Shown: positions 46,205 through 55,826, counted from the stretch's first letter. The stretch: 64,000 nt of DNA from Methylotuvimicrobium alcaliphilum 20Z (GCF_000968535.2 NC_016112.1:4464001-4528000), one strand, 5' to 3'. Notes: generated from the sequence alone by a model not told the origin. Translations and numbers: made by a program.

Positions 46205-46435
46205 ATGTCTCAACTTGCAAAAATCAGCAGCAAAGGTCAAGTGACCATCCCCGCGGATGTCCGAAAAAAACTCCATCTTGAAGCTGGTGATACCATCGTT
46301 TGGGAAACTAGCGAAGATGGCCGCATCTGGGTGCGACGAATAAATCCTCTAGATGTAGAATATCTGAGCGCAGTGAGCGGCACTTTGTCCGAATGGAGTA
46401 GCGTCGAAGATGATGAGGCTTATCGTGACTTATAA
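46205..46435 (+). CDS. AbrB/MazE-type antitoxin
   Basis: The 76-residue protein starts with a SpoVT/AbrB swapped-hairpin domain (LAKISSKGQVTIPADVRKKL, then LEAGDTIVWE) and has an acidic C-terminal tail (SVEDDEAYRDL) that would bind the toxin. ATG at 46205 has GGGAGG 6 nt upstream, which settles the start against an earlier one at 46166. Its end overlaps the toxin gene by 26 nt. Confidence 0.85.
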   Translation: MSQLAKISSKGQVTIPADVRKKLHLEAGDTIVWETSEDGRIWVRRINPLDVEYLSAVSGTLSEWSSVEDDEAYRDL

Positions 46436-46763
46436 CCGTTTCGACATAGTCAAAGTTCCCTTCCCATTTACCGATCGTCAAGCTGTCAAACATAGACCCG
46501 CGTTAGTTTTATCCGACGAAGCCCAGTTTAATTCGCGTATTGGTCACATTGTTATGGCCATGATTACCAGTGCCAAACATTCGGATTGGCCGCTCGATAC
46601 ATCAATACAAGACTTGGATTCCGCAGGCTTAAAAGCCGCATCCAAAATTCGTCTAAAGCTATTTACTTTGGATGATCGCTTAATTCTATGTCGTCTCGGC
46701 AAACTAAGTCAGATCGATCAAGCGAATTTTGAGAGAAATCTACAAAGTTTGCTAGGCGTATGA
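46410..46763 (+). CDS. MazF/PemK family endoribonuclease toxin
   Basis: The 117-residue protein has the PemK fold: YNRFDIVKVPFPFTD, KHRPALVLS, VMAMITSAKHSDWPL and KAASKIRLKLFTLDD. MazF toxins cleave mRNA at specific sites. The order antitoxin then toxin with a 26-nt overlap is standard. A start one codon on (46413) is equally possible. Confidence 0.85.
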   Translation: MMRLIVTYNRFDIVKVPFPFTDRQAVKHRPALVLSDEAQFNSRIGHIVMAMITSAKHSDWPLDTSIQDLDSAGLKAASKIRLKLFTLDDRLILCRLGKLSQIDQANFERNLQSLLGV

Positions 46764-46906
46764 CTATAACAAAAGGATAAAAAAGCCGGTAAATACGCAG
46801 CCGCATTGCCGAATAAGATGATGAGCGGCAACCTTAAGAGCGCTTCACTCAACCGCTAATGGCGTGATCCCATTTTCCCCGAATGGTTAAATTGCCGGAT
46901 TTAGGC

Positions 46907-47686
46907 TTAACTGATTTCTCCTTGCCGGCGCGCCAATAGATGGATATAACGCCCCATGTCGCGGTAGGTCGGCATTCGGCAATAACGGTATTCCAATTCG
47001 AATAATTCGGCCGGATCGCTGCCGTCTAAAGTGTCTTTGCTTACATAATCGTGAAACACGCGAATACCGGTATGCGCCGTAACGCTAAATCCCTGGCTTT
47101 GCAATCGATCGATGACTTCGTGGGGATATTGAGGATTGGGCGGCGTTAGTTTTTTGCCTTTGCCGAGATAGGTATCGTCAAGCAAGTTTCTCCAGCGCCA
47201 ATGGCCTTTCAAGGCATTGGTATAAACCATCGCATTACGGTTATAGAACAACAGCGACAAATAGCCGCCGGGCTTGACCTTTTCCATAACGATTTGCAAG
47301 GCCGGGAGCGGTTCGCCGAGCCATTCGATTACCGCATGAAATAAAACCAAATCGAATAGGGGAAGTTTGGCCGCAAGCGTTTGTAAGGGTTCATGATGAA
47401 ATTCGGCGATCAGGCCGGCTTCGGAAAAATGCTGCCGCGCCCGCATCAACATCTTTTCCGACACGTCACATATCGTCAGATGATGGCCTTGTCCGGCGAG
47501 CCATTGGCTGATTTGCGCAAAACCGCACCCGGCATCCCATATCGACAGAGGTTCGGCAGCCCGGTAAAGCTCGTCAAGGTCTTCCTTCAGCAACTTGAGC
47601 CGCCAATCGCCTTTGGACGTACCGTAGACTTTTTGTTCGAATTTTTCGACAACCGGGTCGAAATTGCGGTCTTTCAGTGGTTTCAT
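46907..47686 (-). CDS. cmoM: tRNA 5-carboxymethoxyuridine methyltransferase CmoM
   Basis: The 259-residue protein matches CmoM (formerly SmtA): KDRNFDPVVEKFEQKVYGTSKG at the start, SAM loop IWDAGCGFAQISQWL, LVLFHAVIEWL, LSLLFYNRNAM, GIRVFHDYV and the C-terminal YCRMPTYRDMGRYIHLLARR. It forms the methyl ester of cmo5U34 in tRNA. It lies 22 nt after the response regulator gene, so the two probably share a transcript. Confidence 0.9.
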   Translation of the reverse strand: MKPLKDRNFDPVVEKFEQKVYGTSKGDWRLKLLKEDLDELYRAAEPLSIWDAGCGFAQISQWLAGQGHHLTICDVSEKMLMRARQHFSEAGLIAEFHHEPLQTLAAKLPLFDLVLFHAVIEWLGEPLPALQIVMEKVKPGGYLSLLFYNRNAMVYTNALKGHWRWRNLLDDTYLGKGKKLTPPNPQYPHEVIDRLQSQGFSVTAHTGIRVFHDYVSKDTLDGSDPAELFELEYRYCRMPTYRDMGRYIHLLARRQGEIS

Positions 47687-47708
47687 CGGGCAGGAGCTGC
47701 AAAGACGG

Positions 47709-48437
47709 TTAATTCGGTTCGATCAGCCGATAACCGATCCCCGATTGGGTTTCGAGCAAGGGCACAGCAAACGGCTTGTCGATTTTTTTGCGCAGTTTGT
47801 ATAAATGGCTTCGAAGCGTGTCGCTGTCCGGGATTAATTCTCCCCAAAGTTCATGTTCCAATTGCTCTCGGGTAACCAGGTTGGGCGATTCGCGCATCAA
47901 GATACGCAGTATCCGCAAACACGTCGGCGACAATTGAATAATCCGGCCCTGGCGCATGACCTGCATCGTGTTGGTATTGAACGTCAAATCGTGAATTTGA
48001 TAAACGGACTCGTCTAATTCGCCGCGTTCGCGGCGGATCAAGGCATTGATGCGGGCTTCGAGCTCCGGCATTTCGAATGGTTTCACCAAATAATCGTCGG
48101 CGCCGCGTTGAAATCCTTCCAATTTGTCTTGTAATTGATCGCGAGCGGTCAGCATTAATATCGGCGTCGACAAACGCGCGTCTTTACGCAGTCTCCGGCA
48201 TATTTCCAAACCGTCGATGCCCCCGGGCAGCGTGATATCGAGAATGATGGCGTCATAGCGTTGCGTTGCTGCAAGATGCAGTGCGCATAATCCGTCGTAG
48301 GCATAATCCATCGTAAAGCCGCTGCTTTCCAGATAGGCCCCGACCGCTTGAGCCAGATTTTTATGATCTTCGACCAGCAGCAATGAGGCATTCCGCGGGC
48401 TCGGCTGATTTTGAGGATTGGCTGGAGAAACGTCCAT
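47709..48437 (-). CDS. OmpR-family response regulator
   Basis: The 242-residue protein has a receiver domain (LLLVEDHKNLAQAV, phospho-acceptor Asp in IILDITLPG, Thr in MLTARD, Lys in YLVKPFEMPELEARI) and a winged-helix domain (LSPTCLRILRILM, REQLEHELWG, LRSHLYKLRKKI). The ATG at 48437 gives the correct N-terminus; the frame stays open 93 codons further but overlaps the Tim44 gene. No kinase gene is adjacent; the orphan kinase at 31918-33225 is a possible partner. Confidence 0.9.
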   Translation of the reverse strand: MDVSPANPQNQPSPRNASLLLVEDHKNLAQAVGAYLESSGFTMDYAYDGLCALHLAATQRYDAIILDITLPGGIDGLEICRRLRKDARLSTPILMLTARDQLQDKLEGFQRGADDYLVKPFEMPELEARINALIRRERGELDESVYQIHDLTFNTNTMQVMRQGRIIQLSPTCLRILRILMRESPNLVTREQLEHELWGELIPDSDTLRSHLYKLRKKIDKPFAVPLLETQSGIGYRLIEPN

Positions 48438-48452
48438 ATTTTGGAAAGTGTG

Positions 48453-48480
48453 AAGGTTCGGCGAAGGCCCGCCGAACCTT
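48453..48480. repeat. Perfect 10-bp-stem hairpin between Tim44-like and regulator genes
   Basis: AAGGTTCGGC and GCCGAACCTT flank an 8-nt loop in the 61-bp gap. With no T tract it may be an mRNA-stability or attenuator hairpin rather than a terminator. Confidence 0.5.
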
Positions 48481-48498
48481 GTATCGGTAATGTTAAGG

Positions 48499-49485
48499 TT
48501 ATTCTTCGACTTGCTGAATACCGTCCAGGTACCATTTCGGCTGCAGGCTATTTCTCGGCTTAACGAAATGCCAGACTTCGCGAACAGCTTGCTCCGGTCC
48601 GTAAATGTCTTCGCGCAGTAAGGAATCGAACAATACGGTCGCTTCCAATTCGCTACCGGATTCGCGGACGTCGAGCAATTCGGCTTGAACACTGACGACC
48701 TCGGTTCGGTTGTCATCGGTCGAGGCCTTGAGTTGATCCTGTATTTCGGCGAACACGCGGTCGGTAGTCAGGCCTCTGATTTCGGCTAGATCGCGATCGT
48801 CCCACGCGGCTTGTAAAGCTCTAAATGCATTTTCGGCACCGTTTAAAAAAGCGTGCTCATCGAAACCTTCCGGCAAAATCAGCTCGCGATTTTCGATAGC
48901 AGGCTCGAACCCCGAATCGTTATTGGCTTGAGGGCCTTTCTTAAACAATAAGTCGGTATTGAAACCCGAATTACCGACCGAAGCGCGTGATGGCTCTTGG
49001 GCTTGCGGCACTTCATAATCGCTATAGGCGGAAGTTGAGCGCTGTTGCGGTTCATAGCTGTCGCGGCTATAGGCCGGTACCGGGCGCGGGGCATTTTTGG
49101 CGCGGGCGGCAAACAATTTATAGAGTAAAAACGCGATACCGCCGAAGACTAAAATATCCATGAAATTGAAGTTCTCGAAGGCACCGCCGAACAACATAGC
49201 GCCAAGCAACCCGCCCAAAGCCAGGCCGCCGAGCATGCCCATCAAGCCGCCGCGACTGGCGAGTTTTTGTTTGGCCGCTTGGTTTTGAGCCTGTGCTTGT
49301 TGCTGTTGACGTGTTGGGGCGGCTTTTGCCGGTGTGGCGGAGCGTTGATACGGTTTATTGAACGAGGATTTGCCGCCGAACGAGCCGCCTCCGCCGAACC
49401 GTTTGGCTTCGGCATCCGAGACGCCGCCCAATCCGAGGGATAGTCCGATGATCAAGGTTGTCACTATGCTGGTTAATTTATTCAT
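48499..49485 (-). CDS. Tim44-like domain membrane protein
   Basis: The 328-residue protein has a signal or first membrane segment (about 5-25), a glycine-rich FGGGGSFGGKSSF stretch, a Q/A-rich linker, two close membrane helices (about 80-125) and a C-terminal Tim44-like domain (about 205-325: AFRALQAAWDDRDLAEIRG, VREVWHFVK, WYLDGIQQVEE). Bacterial Tim44-like proteins are poorly characterised; import or lipid-binding roles are only suggested by the fold. Confidence 0.85.
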   Translation of the reverse strand: MNKLTSIVTTLIIGLSLGLGGVSDAEAKRFGGGGSFGGKSSFNKPYQRSATPAKAAPTRQQQQAQAQNQAAKQKLASRGGLMGMLGGLALGGLLGAMLFGGAFENFNFMDILVFGGIAFLLYKLFAARAKNAPRPVPAYSRDSYEPQQRSTSAYSDYEVPQAQEPSRASVGNSGFNTDLLFKKGPQANNDSGFEPAIENRELILPEGFDEHAFLNGAENAFRALQAAWDDRDLAEIRGLTTDRVFAEIQDQLKASTDDNRTEVVSVQAELLDVRESGSELEATVLFDSLLREDIYGPEQAVREVWHFVKPRNSLQPKWYLDGIQQVEE

Positions 49486-49750
49486 AGGTAAGTTTTTGAG
49501 TTTTGTTGATTAAGGCAAGAGAAATAATTGGGCTGTTCATTGTATAGCGCAGTCTTTCGCCCTTTTAACCGCGCATTAAAGATTCTCGTTTACGACACGG
49601 CAAGAACTGATTGAGTTCCATCGATAGATTCATGGCAAACAGTCAAAACCCCCATCTTTCTTAGTATGAAGTGAATTAAGCAATATGGGGTTAAATCAGG
49701 GCGGGTTGAATAACCCACCGCCGCGCCTCAATTTTTCAGGTAATGGCGAA

Positions 49751-51115
49751 TTAAAACTCCTTCACCACAAAGAAAGTAATGTCGCTTCCGCCACGTTCGT
49801 CATCCCTTAGTACGTTAAAATTATGGGTAACATCCACGACCAACATCGATTCGCCGAGAAAACCGGTCGCGAGCCGTCCGCCCACCGCGCTATAAAACGT
49901 TTCTTTTCTCTTAAATTCGCCGCCGATATTGCGTACCGGATTCAACCAACCCGCAGTTCCGTGCAAGCTGAAATAACTGAAAAAAATCGGCTCCCAGCGG
50001 TATTCGGCATTACCGATCAAATAGTGTTCGGGATAATATTCCCATACCGAAGCGCCGGGGAGCACGGGCATGGCAGTCGAGGCAAAATCCCACCCCATCG
50101 GATTGACCCCGCCTCCGATGCGTTGCGCCGAAAACCGGTCCAGATTGGCGCCCGTACCGCCATGGACGGAGCCTAATAGCCGGTGTCTATCGCTATCGAT
50201 AAACGGAACGCCGGTGGCGCCTAAAGCATAGGCGTCGAATCTCAAATGATCCCGAGAATCGCTAGCGCGGTATTGATTGCCCTCAAGTCCCCAGTCGCGC
50301 CAATTCACGCGGTGTCCGTAGACCAGGTTTCCGCCGGCGGCAAAACCTTCGTGAGCCAGCCACAATATATTCCGTTTTAGCCCATCGTATTTCACTTCCA
50401 GGCGTGAGCCGAGCTCAACGGTATCGCGGGGCGCGAGAAGATTATCGGCGGCTTCGCTGCCTTTGCTGAAATATAAAAACCCCGGCTCGAAATACAGATT
50501 GGCCATGAAGATATTATCGTTATAGCCGGGATCGACTTGAGTTCGATAGCCGAGACCGATATCCCATTGTAAACGCCCCCAGTACATTTCTTCATCGAGT
50601 ACCCTTCGCCCGTCGACAGCCTCGCTCATCGCGGTCGGCGGTGTAAAATTCCTAAATGCTAATGCATATTGAAAATCGCCCCAATCGGGCAACTGTTCGC
50701 CGTAGAACAAATCGTTATATGCTCCGGCAATATTTGCATAAAACAATTTGCTTTGTTCGGGTTGCCGCCAAAAATACAGACTGCCTATTGGAAAGATGTC
50801 CCGATCGTCGGGCCCCGGCGTGTTGTACTGAAGGCCAAGCATCCAAGCATTCACCGATGTTCTATCACGAGGATCGACAATAATTTCTTCGCCGAGAAAC
50901 TCGGTTCTGAAACCTTCTCCGGCCAATGGGGTTTTATAATTTTTCGAATCCCGGTCCAGGTAGGGGAGCTCTTGTTCAATAGCGGATTGAATAGCGTCAT
51001 CTGACGCTATTGCTTCAGTTTGCTGAGCCATAGCCGATGAATTAAAGCACAACAATCCGAACAAGGTTATGGATAGTGGGTAGAATTGCCGAGTGATTAG
51101 ATCATAGCTAGCCAT
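49751..51115 (-). CDS. Outer-membrane beta-barrel protein, family unknown
   Basis: The 454-residue protein has a signal peptide (to about SSAMAQQ) and a soluble stretch with LPYLDRDSKNYKTP. Amphipathic strands rich in aromatic residues follow, ending SDITFFVVKEF, a C-terminal Phe typical of BAM substrates. ATG at 51115 has GGAG 8 nt upstream; a GTG start seven codons earlier is less likely. I cannot name a family; surface transport or a lipase-associated barrel are possible. It is not obviously in an operon. Confidence 0.65.
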   Translation of the reverse strand: MASYDLITRQFYPLSITLFGLLCFNSSAMAQQTEAIASDDAIQSAIEQELPYLDRDSKNYKTPLAGEGFRTEFLGEEIIVDPRDRTSVNAWMLGLQYNTPGPDDRDIFPIGSLYFWRQPEQSKLFYANIAGAYNDLFYGEQLPDWGDFQYALAFRNFTPPTAMSEAVDGRRVLDEEMYWGRLQWDIGLGYRTQVDPGYNDNIFMANLYFEPGFLYFSKGSEAADNLLAPRDTVELGSRLEVKYDGLKRNILWLAHEGFAAGGNLVYGHRVNWRDWGLEGNQYRASDSRDHLRFDAYALGATGVPFIDSDRHRLLGSVHGGTGANLDRFSAQRIGGGVNPMGWDFASTAMPVLPGASVWEYYPEHYLIGNAEYRWEPIFFSYFSLHGTAGWLNPVRNIGGEFKRKETFYSAVGGRLATGFLGESMLVVDVTHNFNVLRDDERGGSDITFFVVKEF

Positions 51116-51239
51116 TTCATATACTCCAAAAAACACGTACTAGATCGTACAATAATTTAGTATAGAGGGTTTCCCATATCCAACTAAAGCAGGACTCGAT
51201 ATTCCGCCAGGAATGACCGAAAAATAGACCTAGTTAATG

Positions 51240-51875
51240 CTATCGATAAATCGCTTTATAACTGATATAAAACGCACAGAACGTAACCGGCATGATTACG
51301 ATCATCGCCAAACCAATCGTGATGATAGACAGTACTGCAAAGAGTATCAAAAACAGATAAATCGTGATCATCGCCGAAATATGGCGTCCGCAATTGTAAT
51401 AACTACTTTTAATTGCATCGACCGGCTTGCTGTCGCTGAACATCACTTGGGGTACTGAATACAACAACGCTGAAATGACCAAGATACCCAATGGCGCAGC
51501 TAGTATCAGTGCCGTGAAAGGTCCAAGTGTTACGGTTAATCCCGCTTCAATAATTTCGAAGAATACCATTAACAAACCGAGAATCAACAAAGGTTTCAGC
51601 TTGGTCGAATCGATGAAGCCTTGGAAAAAATGGCTGATTTTCACCTTTCGCTGCTCGTCGACTTCTCGAATTGCATACAAAAATCCGCCATACATCACCG
51701 GAAAGATCAAAGCGTCTAATATCTCACCGATTACTGGAAGTAGTGCTAGCAGGACTTCCAGAAGAATCCAGATCACGGTGCCGAGAATTAGCATCAGCGG
51801 GTTTTTAGTAAACAGCTTCCAACCATCGACAAACCACTGCCTGCCGTCTTTCATTGTATAACCTGTATCTTCCAT
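51240..51875 (-). CDS. BPSS1780-family inner-membrane protein
   Basis: The 211-residue protein has five or six hydrophobic segments after an amphipathic GRQWFVDGWKLFTKNPLML start, which is the mark of the BPSS1780/YciC-like family. VFSDSKPVDAIKSS-like and LGILVISALLYSVP blocks follow. The function is unknown. ATG at 51875 has AGGAG 6 nt upstream. Confidence 0.75.
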   Translation of the reverse strand: MEDTGYTMKDGRQWFVDGWKLFTKNPLMLILGTVIWILLEVLLALLPVIGEILDALIFPVMYGGFLYAIREVDEQRKVKISHFFQGFIDSTKLKPLLILGLLMVFFEIIEAGLTVTLGPFTALILAAPLGILVISALLYSVPQVMFSDSKPVDAIKSSYYNCGRHISAMITIYLFLILFAVLSIITIGLAMIVIMPVTFCAFYISYKAIYR

Positions 51876-52032
51876 CACGCTCTCCTAAAATTATTATTGT
51901 CTATCGACATCTATTTTAAGTCGATTCAATCAATCATACCTTTCGTATACCTTTCACACTTCAAATTTCGGCAGTGCCAGAGGAGGCGCCTGGGTGTCCG
52001 AGGCTTTGCCAGCATGGAGCTAGCTAGAGCCT

Positions 52033-52165
52033 CACTGCCATTAAGTTAAGCCGTTCGTGGTGAGCCTGTCGAACCATGGACGGCTTAACTTATCGATCCA
52101 GGCTTTTCCATTCACCCTTCGACAGGCTCAGGGCGAACGGAAAAATCCTTAACTTAATGGCAGTG
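52033..52165. mobile_element. M134-type MITE, second copy (133 bp)
   Basis: Almost identical to 28150-28283, with the same CACTGCCATTAAG ends. AGCTAGAGCCT stands on both sides, an 11-bp duplication of R1 sequence, which shows insertion into R1. Confidence 0.85.
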
Positions 52166-52191
52166 AGCTAGAGCCTACATGGACGTATTCA

Positions 52192-52256
52192 CCCAGCACC
52201 TAAATTCCATAGCCCATTGGCTATGATTAATTTTCTTAGATAATTTAGGTGCTGGG
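52192..52256 (-). repeat. 65-bp hairpin repeat H65
   Basis: The fourth copy, in the opposite orientation to 9524 and matching the inverted orientation of its host R1, flanked by GTATTCA and TTCACGGCGTCC. Confidence 0.85.
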
Positions 52257-52442
52257 TTCACGGCGTCCTTTAGCGGACACCCAGGCGCCGAATTTTGAGC
52301 TACGACGGGTATAGAAACGAATGCTCATGAAAACAAAGGTCTTACGCTTCAGTATACCGACAACCCGGGATCGGTCCAAATTCGGCACACTCCGTTTAGT
52401 AAAAAGATTCGTCAGCATTAAATGTGTAATTATTCACCCCCC

Positions 52443-52709
52443 TATCGTTCCCACGCAGAGCGCTCATCGTTATACATAAATTGTAGGGTACGCTGCGCGT
52501 ACCAAAGCCGTGCCCGGGCGGCTCGGTTGGCACATGAACATCGCGGGGTTACCATGGTACGCACAGCGTACCCTACGCGGATCGCCTAGCGCTAGGTGAT
52601 CCGCGAGTGTTAAGTGACAGTAAATGGTATCGAGGTCTCATTGGCTAAGATTGCAAAAGGGTAATTTTTGACTTATGTATAACGATGAGCGCAGAGCGTG
52701 GGAACGATA
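52443..52709. mobile_element. 267-bp palindromic element with three nested inverted repeats
   Basis: The outer arms of 37 bp (52443-52479 and 52673-52709) match at about 34 positions (TATCGTTCCCACGC start; CTCATCGTTATACATAA inner end). Inside are 22-bp arms with one mismatch (52483-52504 and 52555-52576, GTAGGGTACGCTG). Next to these lies a 30-bp near-perfect palindrome (52576-52605) centred on CCTAGCGCTAGG. There is no coding capacity. It looks like a MITE, or a REP-type insertion into one, just upstream of gnd. Confidence 0.75.
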
Positions 52710-52805
52710 ATTGCCGGGGGACTGGATAGTTACTTAAATGTAGCCGTGCAAAAAAACGCCCCCGTGCTACTATGAAGCTTAGAACAGGTTTTGGGAGCAC
52801 GTAAT

Positions 52806-54251
52806 ATGAAAGCGAATATCGGTTTAATCGGCCTGGCGGTCATGGGCCAGAATTTAGTTCTCAACATCAATGACAATGGTTTTAAGGTAGCCGTCTACAA
52901 CCGCACGACAGAAAAGACCGACGAGTTCCTCACGGGGCCGGCCAAGGGCACCGAAATCGTCGGAACTTACTCGATCGAAGATCTCGTGCAGAAACTGGAA
53001 ACGCCGCGCATCGTGATGTTAATGGTCAAAGCCGGAACCGTGGTCGATCATTATATCGAGCAACTAGTACTGCTACTCGATGCCGGCGATATCATCATCG
53101 ACGGCGGCAATTCGCTATTTACCGACACCGACCGACGCACAAAGGCGCTAAAGGAAAAAGGCTTGCTTTATATCGGCACCGGCGTATCGGGCGGAGAGGA
53201 AGGCGCGAGGCACGGGCCCTCGATCATGCCCGGCGGTCACCCGGATGCCTGGAACCGAGTCAAACCGGTATTGCAGGCGATCAGCGCAAAAGTCGACGGC
53301 CAGCCTTGCTGTGAATGGGTCGGCTATGGCGGCGCGGGCCACTATGTCAAAATGATCCATAACGGCATCGAATACGGCGACATGCAAATCATTTGCGAAG
53401 CCTATCAACTGATGTCCGAAGGGCTCGGCCTTTCTGCCGATGAGATTTCCTCTATTTTCGCCGAATGGAACAGCGCGGAACTCAGTTCCTACCTAGTCGA
53501 AATCACGGCCAATATTCTTGCCTATAAAGACGAAGACGGCAGTCCGCTCCTTGACAAGATCCTCGACACAGCCGGCCAAAAAGGCACCGGTAAATGGACC
53601 GGCATCAATGCACTGGATTTGGGCATTCCGCTGACGCTGATCGGCGAATCGGTCTTCGCACGCTGCCTGTCGGCGATGAAAGACGAACGCATCAATGCCT
53701 CGCAAAAGCTGCCTAAACCGGTCAACCGTTTTGAGGGAAACCGGCAAGAAGCCCTCGAAACCATCCGCAATGCCTTGTATGCATCGAAAATCATTTCTTA
53801 CGCGCAGGGGTTCCGGCTCATGCGCGAAGCGGCGAAAGAATACGGCTGGACGTTGAACTACGGTAAAATCGCACTGATGTGGCGGGGCGGCTGTATTATT
53901 CGCAGCGCATTTTTAAACGATATCAAACAAGCATACGATAGCAATCCTGATTTGGAAAATTTGCTGCTGGCCGATTTCTTCGTCGATGCTATGCGGCAGG
54001 CCGAACCCGGCTGGCGTAAAGCCGTCATACTCAGTATCGAACTCGGTATTCCGGCCCCGGCGTTTTCCAGTGCGCTAGCGTTTTACGACGGCTACCGGAC
54101 GGCACGCTTGCCCGCCAATCTGTTGCAGGCTCAACGCGATTATTTCGGCGCGCACAGTTACGAACGCACCGACCGTCCGCGCGGCGAGTTTTTTCATACC
54201 GACTGGACCGGGCACGGCGGTAAAACCGCATCGTCTACTTATAACGTTTAA
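52806..54251 (+). CDS. gnd: 6-phosphogluconate dehydrogenase (decarboxylating)
   Basis: The 481-residue enzyme makes ribulose 5-phosphate, CO2 and NADPH. It has the Rossmann start IGLIGLAVMGQNLVLNI, the NADP-site YNRTTEKTDEF, the signature IIDGGNSLFTDTDRR and GVSGGEEGARHGPSIMPGG. The catalytic Lys is in YVKMIHNGIEYGDMQ and the C-terminal tail is GKTASSTYNV. ATG at 52806 fits the family start, with GGGAG upstream. It is followed 27 nt later by zwf, giving an oxidative pentose-phosphate operon that in methanotrophs serves the dissimilatory RuMP cycle. Confidence 0.96.
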   Translation: MKANIGLIGLAVMGQNLVLNINDNGFKVAVYNRTTEKTDEFLTGPAKGTEIVGTYSIEDLVQKLETPRIVMLMVKAGTVVDHYIEQLVLLLDAGDIIIDGGNSLFTDTDRRTKALKEKGLLYIGTGVSGGEEGARHGPSIMPGGHPDAWNRVKPVLQAISAKVDGQPCCEWVGYGGAGHYVKMIHNGIEYGDMQIICEAYQLMSEGLGLSADEISSIFAEWNSAELSSYLVEITANILAYKDEDGSPLLDKILDTAGQKGTGKWTGINALDLGIPLTLIGESVFARCLSAMKDERINASQKLPKPVNRFEGNRQEALETIRNALYASKIISYAQGFRLMREAAKEYGWTLNYGKIALMWRGGCIIRSAFLNDIKQAYDSNPDLENLLLADFFVDAMRQAEPGWRKAVILSIELGIPAPAFSSALAFYDGYRTARLPANLLQAQRDYFGAHSYERTDRPRGEFFHTDWTGHGGKTASSTYNV

Positions 54252-54278
54252 ACTATACGCCTAACACGAGTCGATTCT

Positions 54279-55769
54279 ATGTCTGCTGAACCCTGTACCT
54301 ACGTCATTTTCGGCGCAACCGGCAATTTGTCCCGAATTAAACTGATGCCGGCGCTTTATCATTTGGATCTCGAAAACAAACTGCCGGAAGGCAGTCGTAT
54401 CGTGGGCATTGGCCGACGGCCTTGGGACCAAAAAAAATGGCTTGAGGAAGTTCGGGAAATGATCGGCGCAAAGGTTCGTGAAGGTATCGACGAGACTGTA
54501 TTCGCCCGGTTCAGCGATCGGCTTTCCTATCATCGCGGCGATCTCGGTGAAGCGGAATGCTATAGCGGACTGGCCGCTACCTTGAGTAAGGATGAAGATT
54601 TTTCCAAAAACATCGCATTTTATCTCGCGATCAGTCCCGAGGATTTCGGTAATGTCATCGAATCGCTTAGCAAAGTCGACTTACTGAATCAAGAATACGG
54701 CTGGAAACGCGTTATCATCGAAAAGCCCTTCGGTTACGATCTGGACAGCGCGCAATCGTTGCAAAAACGGATCGGCCGTTTTTTAAGCGAAGAACAGATC
54801 TACCGGATCGATCATTATCTCGGCAAAGGCATGGTGCAGAATGTATTGGTGTTCCGCTTCGCGAATGTCATGCTAGAGCCGCTGTGGAACCGCAACTACA
54901 TCGACCATGTTCAAATTACTCATGCCGAGGATATCGGTATCGACACGCGCGGCGGCTACTACGATGGGGCCGGAGCTTTGCGCGACATGCTGCAAAGCCA
55001 TTTGCTGCAACTGATGACGCTGGTTGCAATGGAACCGCCCGCATCGATGGAAGCGGAATCGCTGCGCGACGAGAAAGTCAAGGTCTTAAAATCGATTCGC
55101 CCAATACCCAAATCGGCGGTACACGCGCATGCCTATCGCGGCCAATACGCCAAAGGCACGGTCGGCAAGGAAAAGGTCAAAGGCTATTTGGAGGAAGAGA
55201 ACATTCCGCCAACCAGCATTACCGAAACCTATGCCGCCGTAAAATTATTCATCGATAATTGGCGCTGGCGGGGCGTGCCGTTTTATCTACAGACCGGCAA
55301 ACGACTGGCCAAAGGTCAATCGGTCGTCTCGATTTGCTTTCGCCATCCGCCGCTGCAGTTTTTTCGCGATACGCATGTGCAATGCATGAATCCGAATTGG
55401 GTACTGTTGAGCATTCAACCCGAAGAACGCATTCGCATGGAAATGACCGTAAAAGAACCGGGCCTGGAAATGCGCACGCGCACCAGCAGCCTGGACGCCG
55501 GTTTTCGAAACAGCGATGAAAAAGCGATCGACGCCTATGAAGATTTATTGCTCGATGTCATGAAAGGTGACAGCTCGTTGTTCCTGCGCTTCGATGAAGT
55601 CGAATATGCTTGGCGCATCGTCGACCCGATTCTGCAAACCTGGGCCGTAGAGCGCGACTTCATCCCGACTTATCCGGCCGGCAGTTGGGGCCCCGCCGAA
55701 AGCCGCCGTTTGTTCGAAAAAGAAGATCAATTCTGGCGCACCTCGTTGACGCCGGAGTGGTGCCAGTAA
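54279..55769 (+). CDS. zwf: Glucose-6-phosphate 1-dehydrogenase
   Basis: The 496-residue enzyme oxidises glucose 6-phosphate to the lactone, making NAD(P)H. It shows [20 protein letters not shown] at the start, [16 protein letters not shown] and the active-site block [16 protein letters not shown]. Most homologues read LGKE at that place, here LGKG, a minor departure. The [10 protein letters not shown] segment is normal. It is co-transcribed with gnd. Confidence 0.96.
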   Translation: MSAEPCTYVIFGATGNLSRIKLMPALYHLDLENKLPEGSRIVGIGRRPWDQKKWLEEVREMIGAKVREGIDETVFARFSDRLSYHRGDLGEAECYSGLAATLSKDEDFSKNIAFYLAISPEDFGNVIESLSKVDLLNQEYGWKRVIIEKPFGYDLDSAQSLQKRIGRFLSEEQIYRIDHYLGKGMVQNVLVFRFANVMLEPLWNRNYIDHVQITHAEDIGIDTRGGYYDGAGALRDMLQSHLLQLMTLVAMEPPASMEAESLRDEKVKVLKSIRPIPKSAVHAHAYRGQYAKGTVGKEKVKGYLEEENIPPTSITETYAAVKLFIDNWRWRGVPFYLQTGKRLAKGQSVVSICFRHPPLQFFRDTHVQCMNPNWVLLSIQPEERIRMEMTVKEPGLEMRTRTSSLDAGFRNSDEKAIDAYEDLLLDVMKGDSSLFLRFDEVEYAWRIVDPILQTWAVERDFIPTYPAGSWGPAESRRLFEKEDQFWRTSLTPEWCQ

Positions 55770-55826
55770 ACCTAAATTCGGCAGTTTATACCTTTCGCAT
55801 TTCTAAATTCAGTAGTGGAAGTAGAA

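Larger units (their letters stand above)
51945..52315 (-). repeat. R1 repeat carrying two nested elements
   Basis: R1 runs from CACACTTCAAATTTCGGCAG (about 51946) to GAATTTTGAGCTACGACGGG (about 52310). It is interrupted by M134 (52033-52165) and by H65 (52192-52256). Removing both restores a normal R1. The 51876-52805 gap holds this composite and a 267-bp palindromic element, and no gene. Confidence 0.75.

Noticed and set aside
48438-48716. N-terminal extension of the response regulator by 93 residues
   Set aside because: It overlaps the Tim44-like gene antiparallel in frame use and does not resemble receiver domains.
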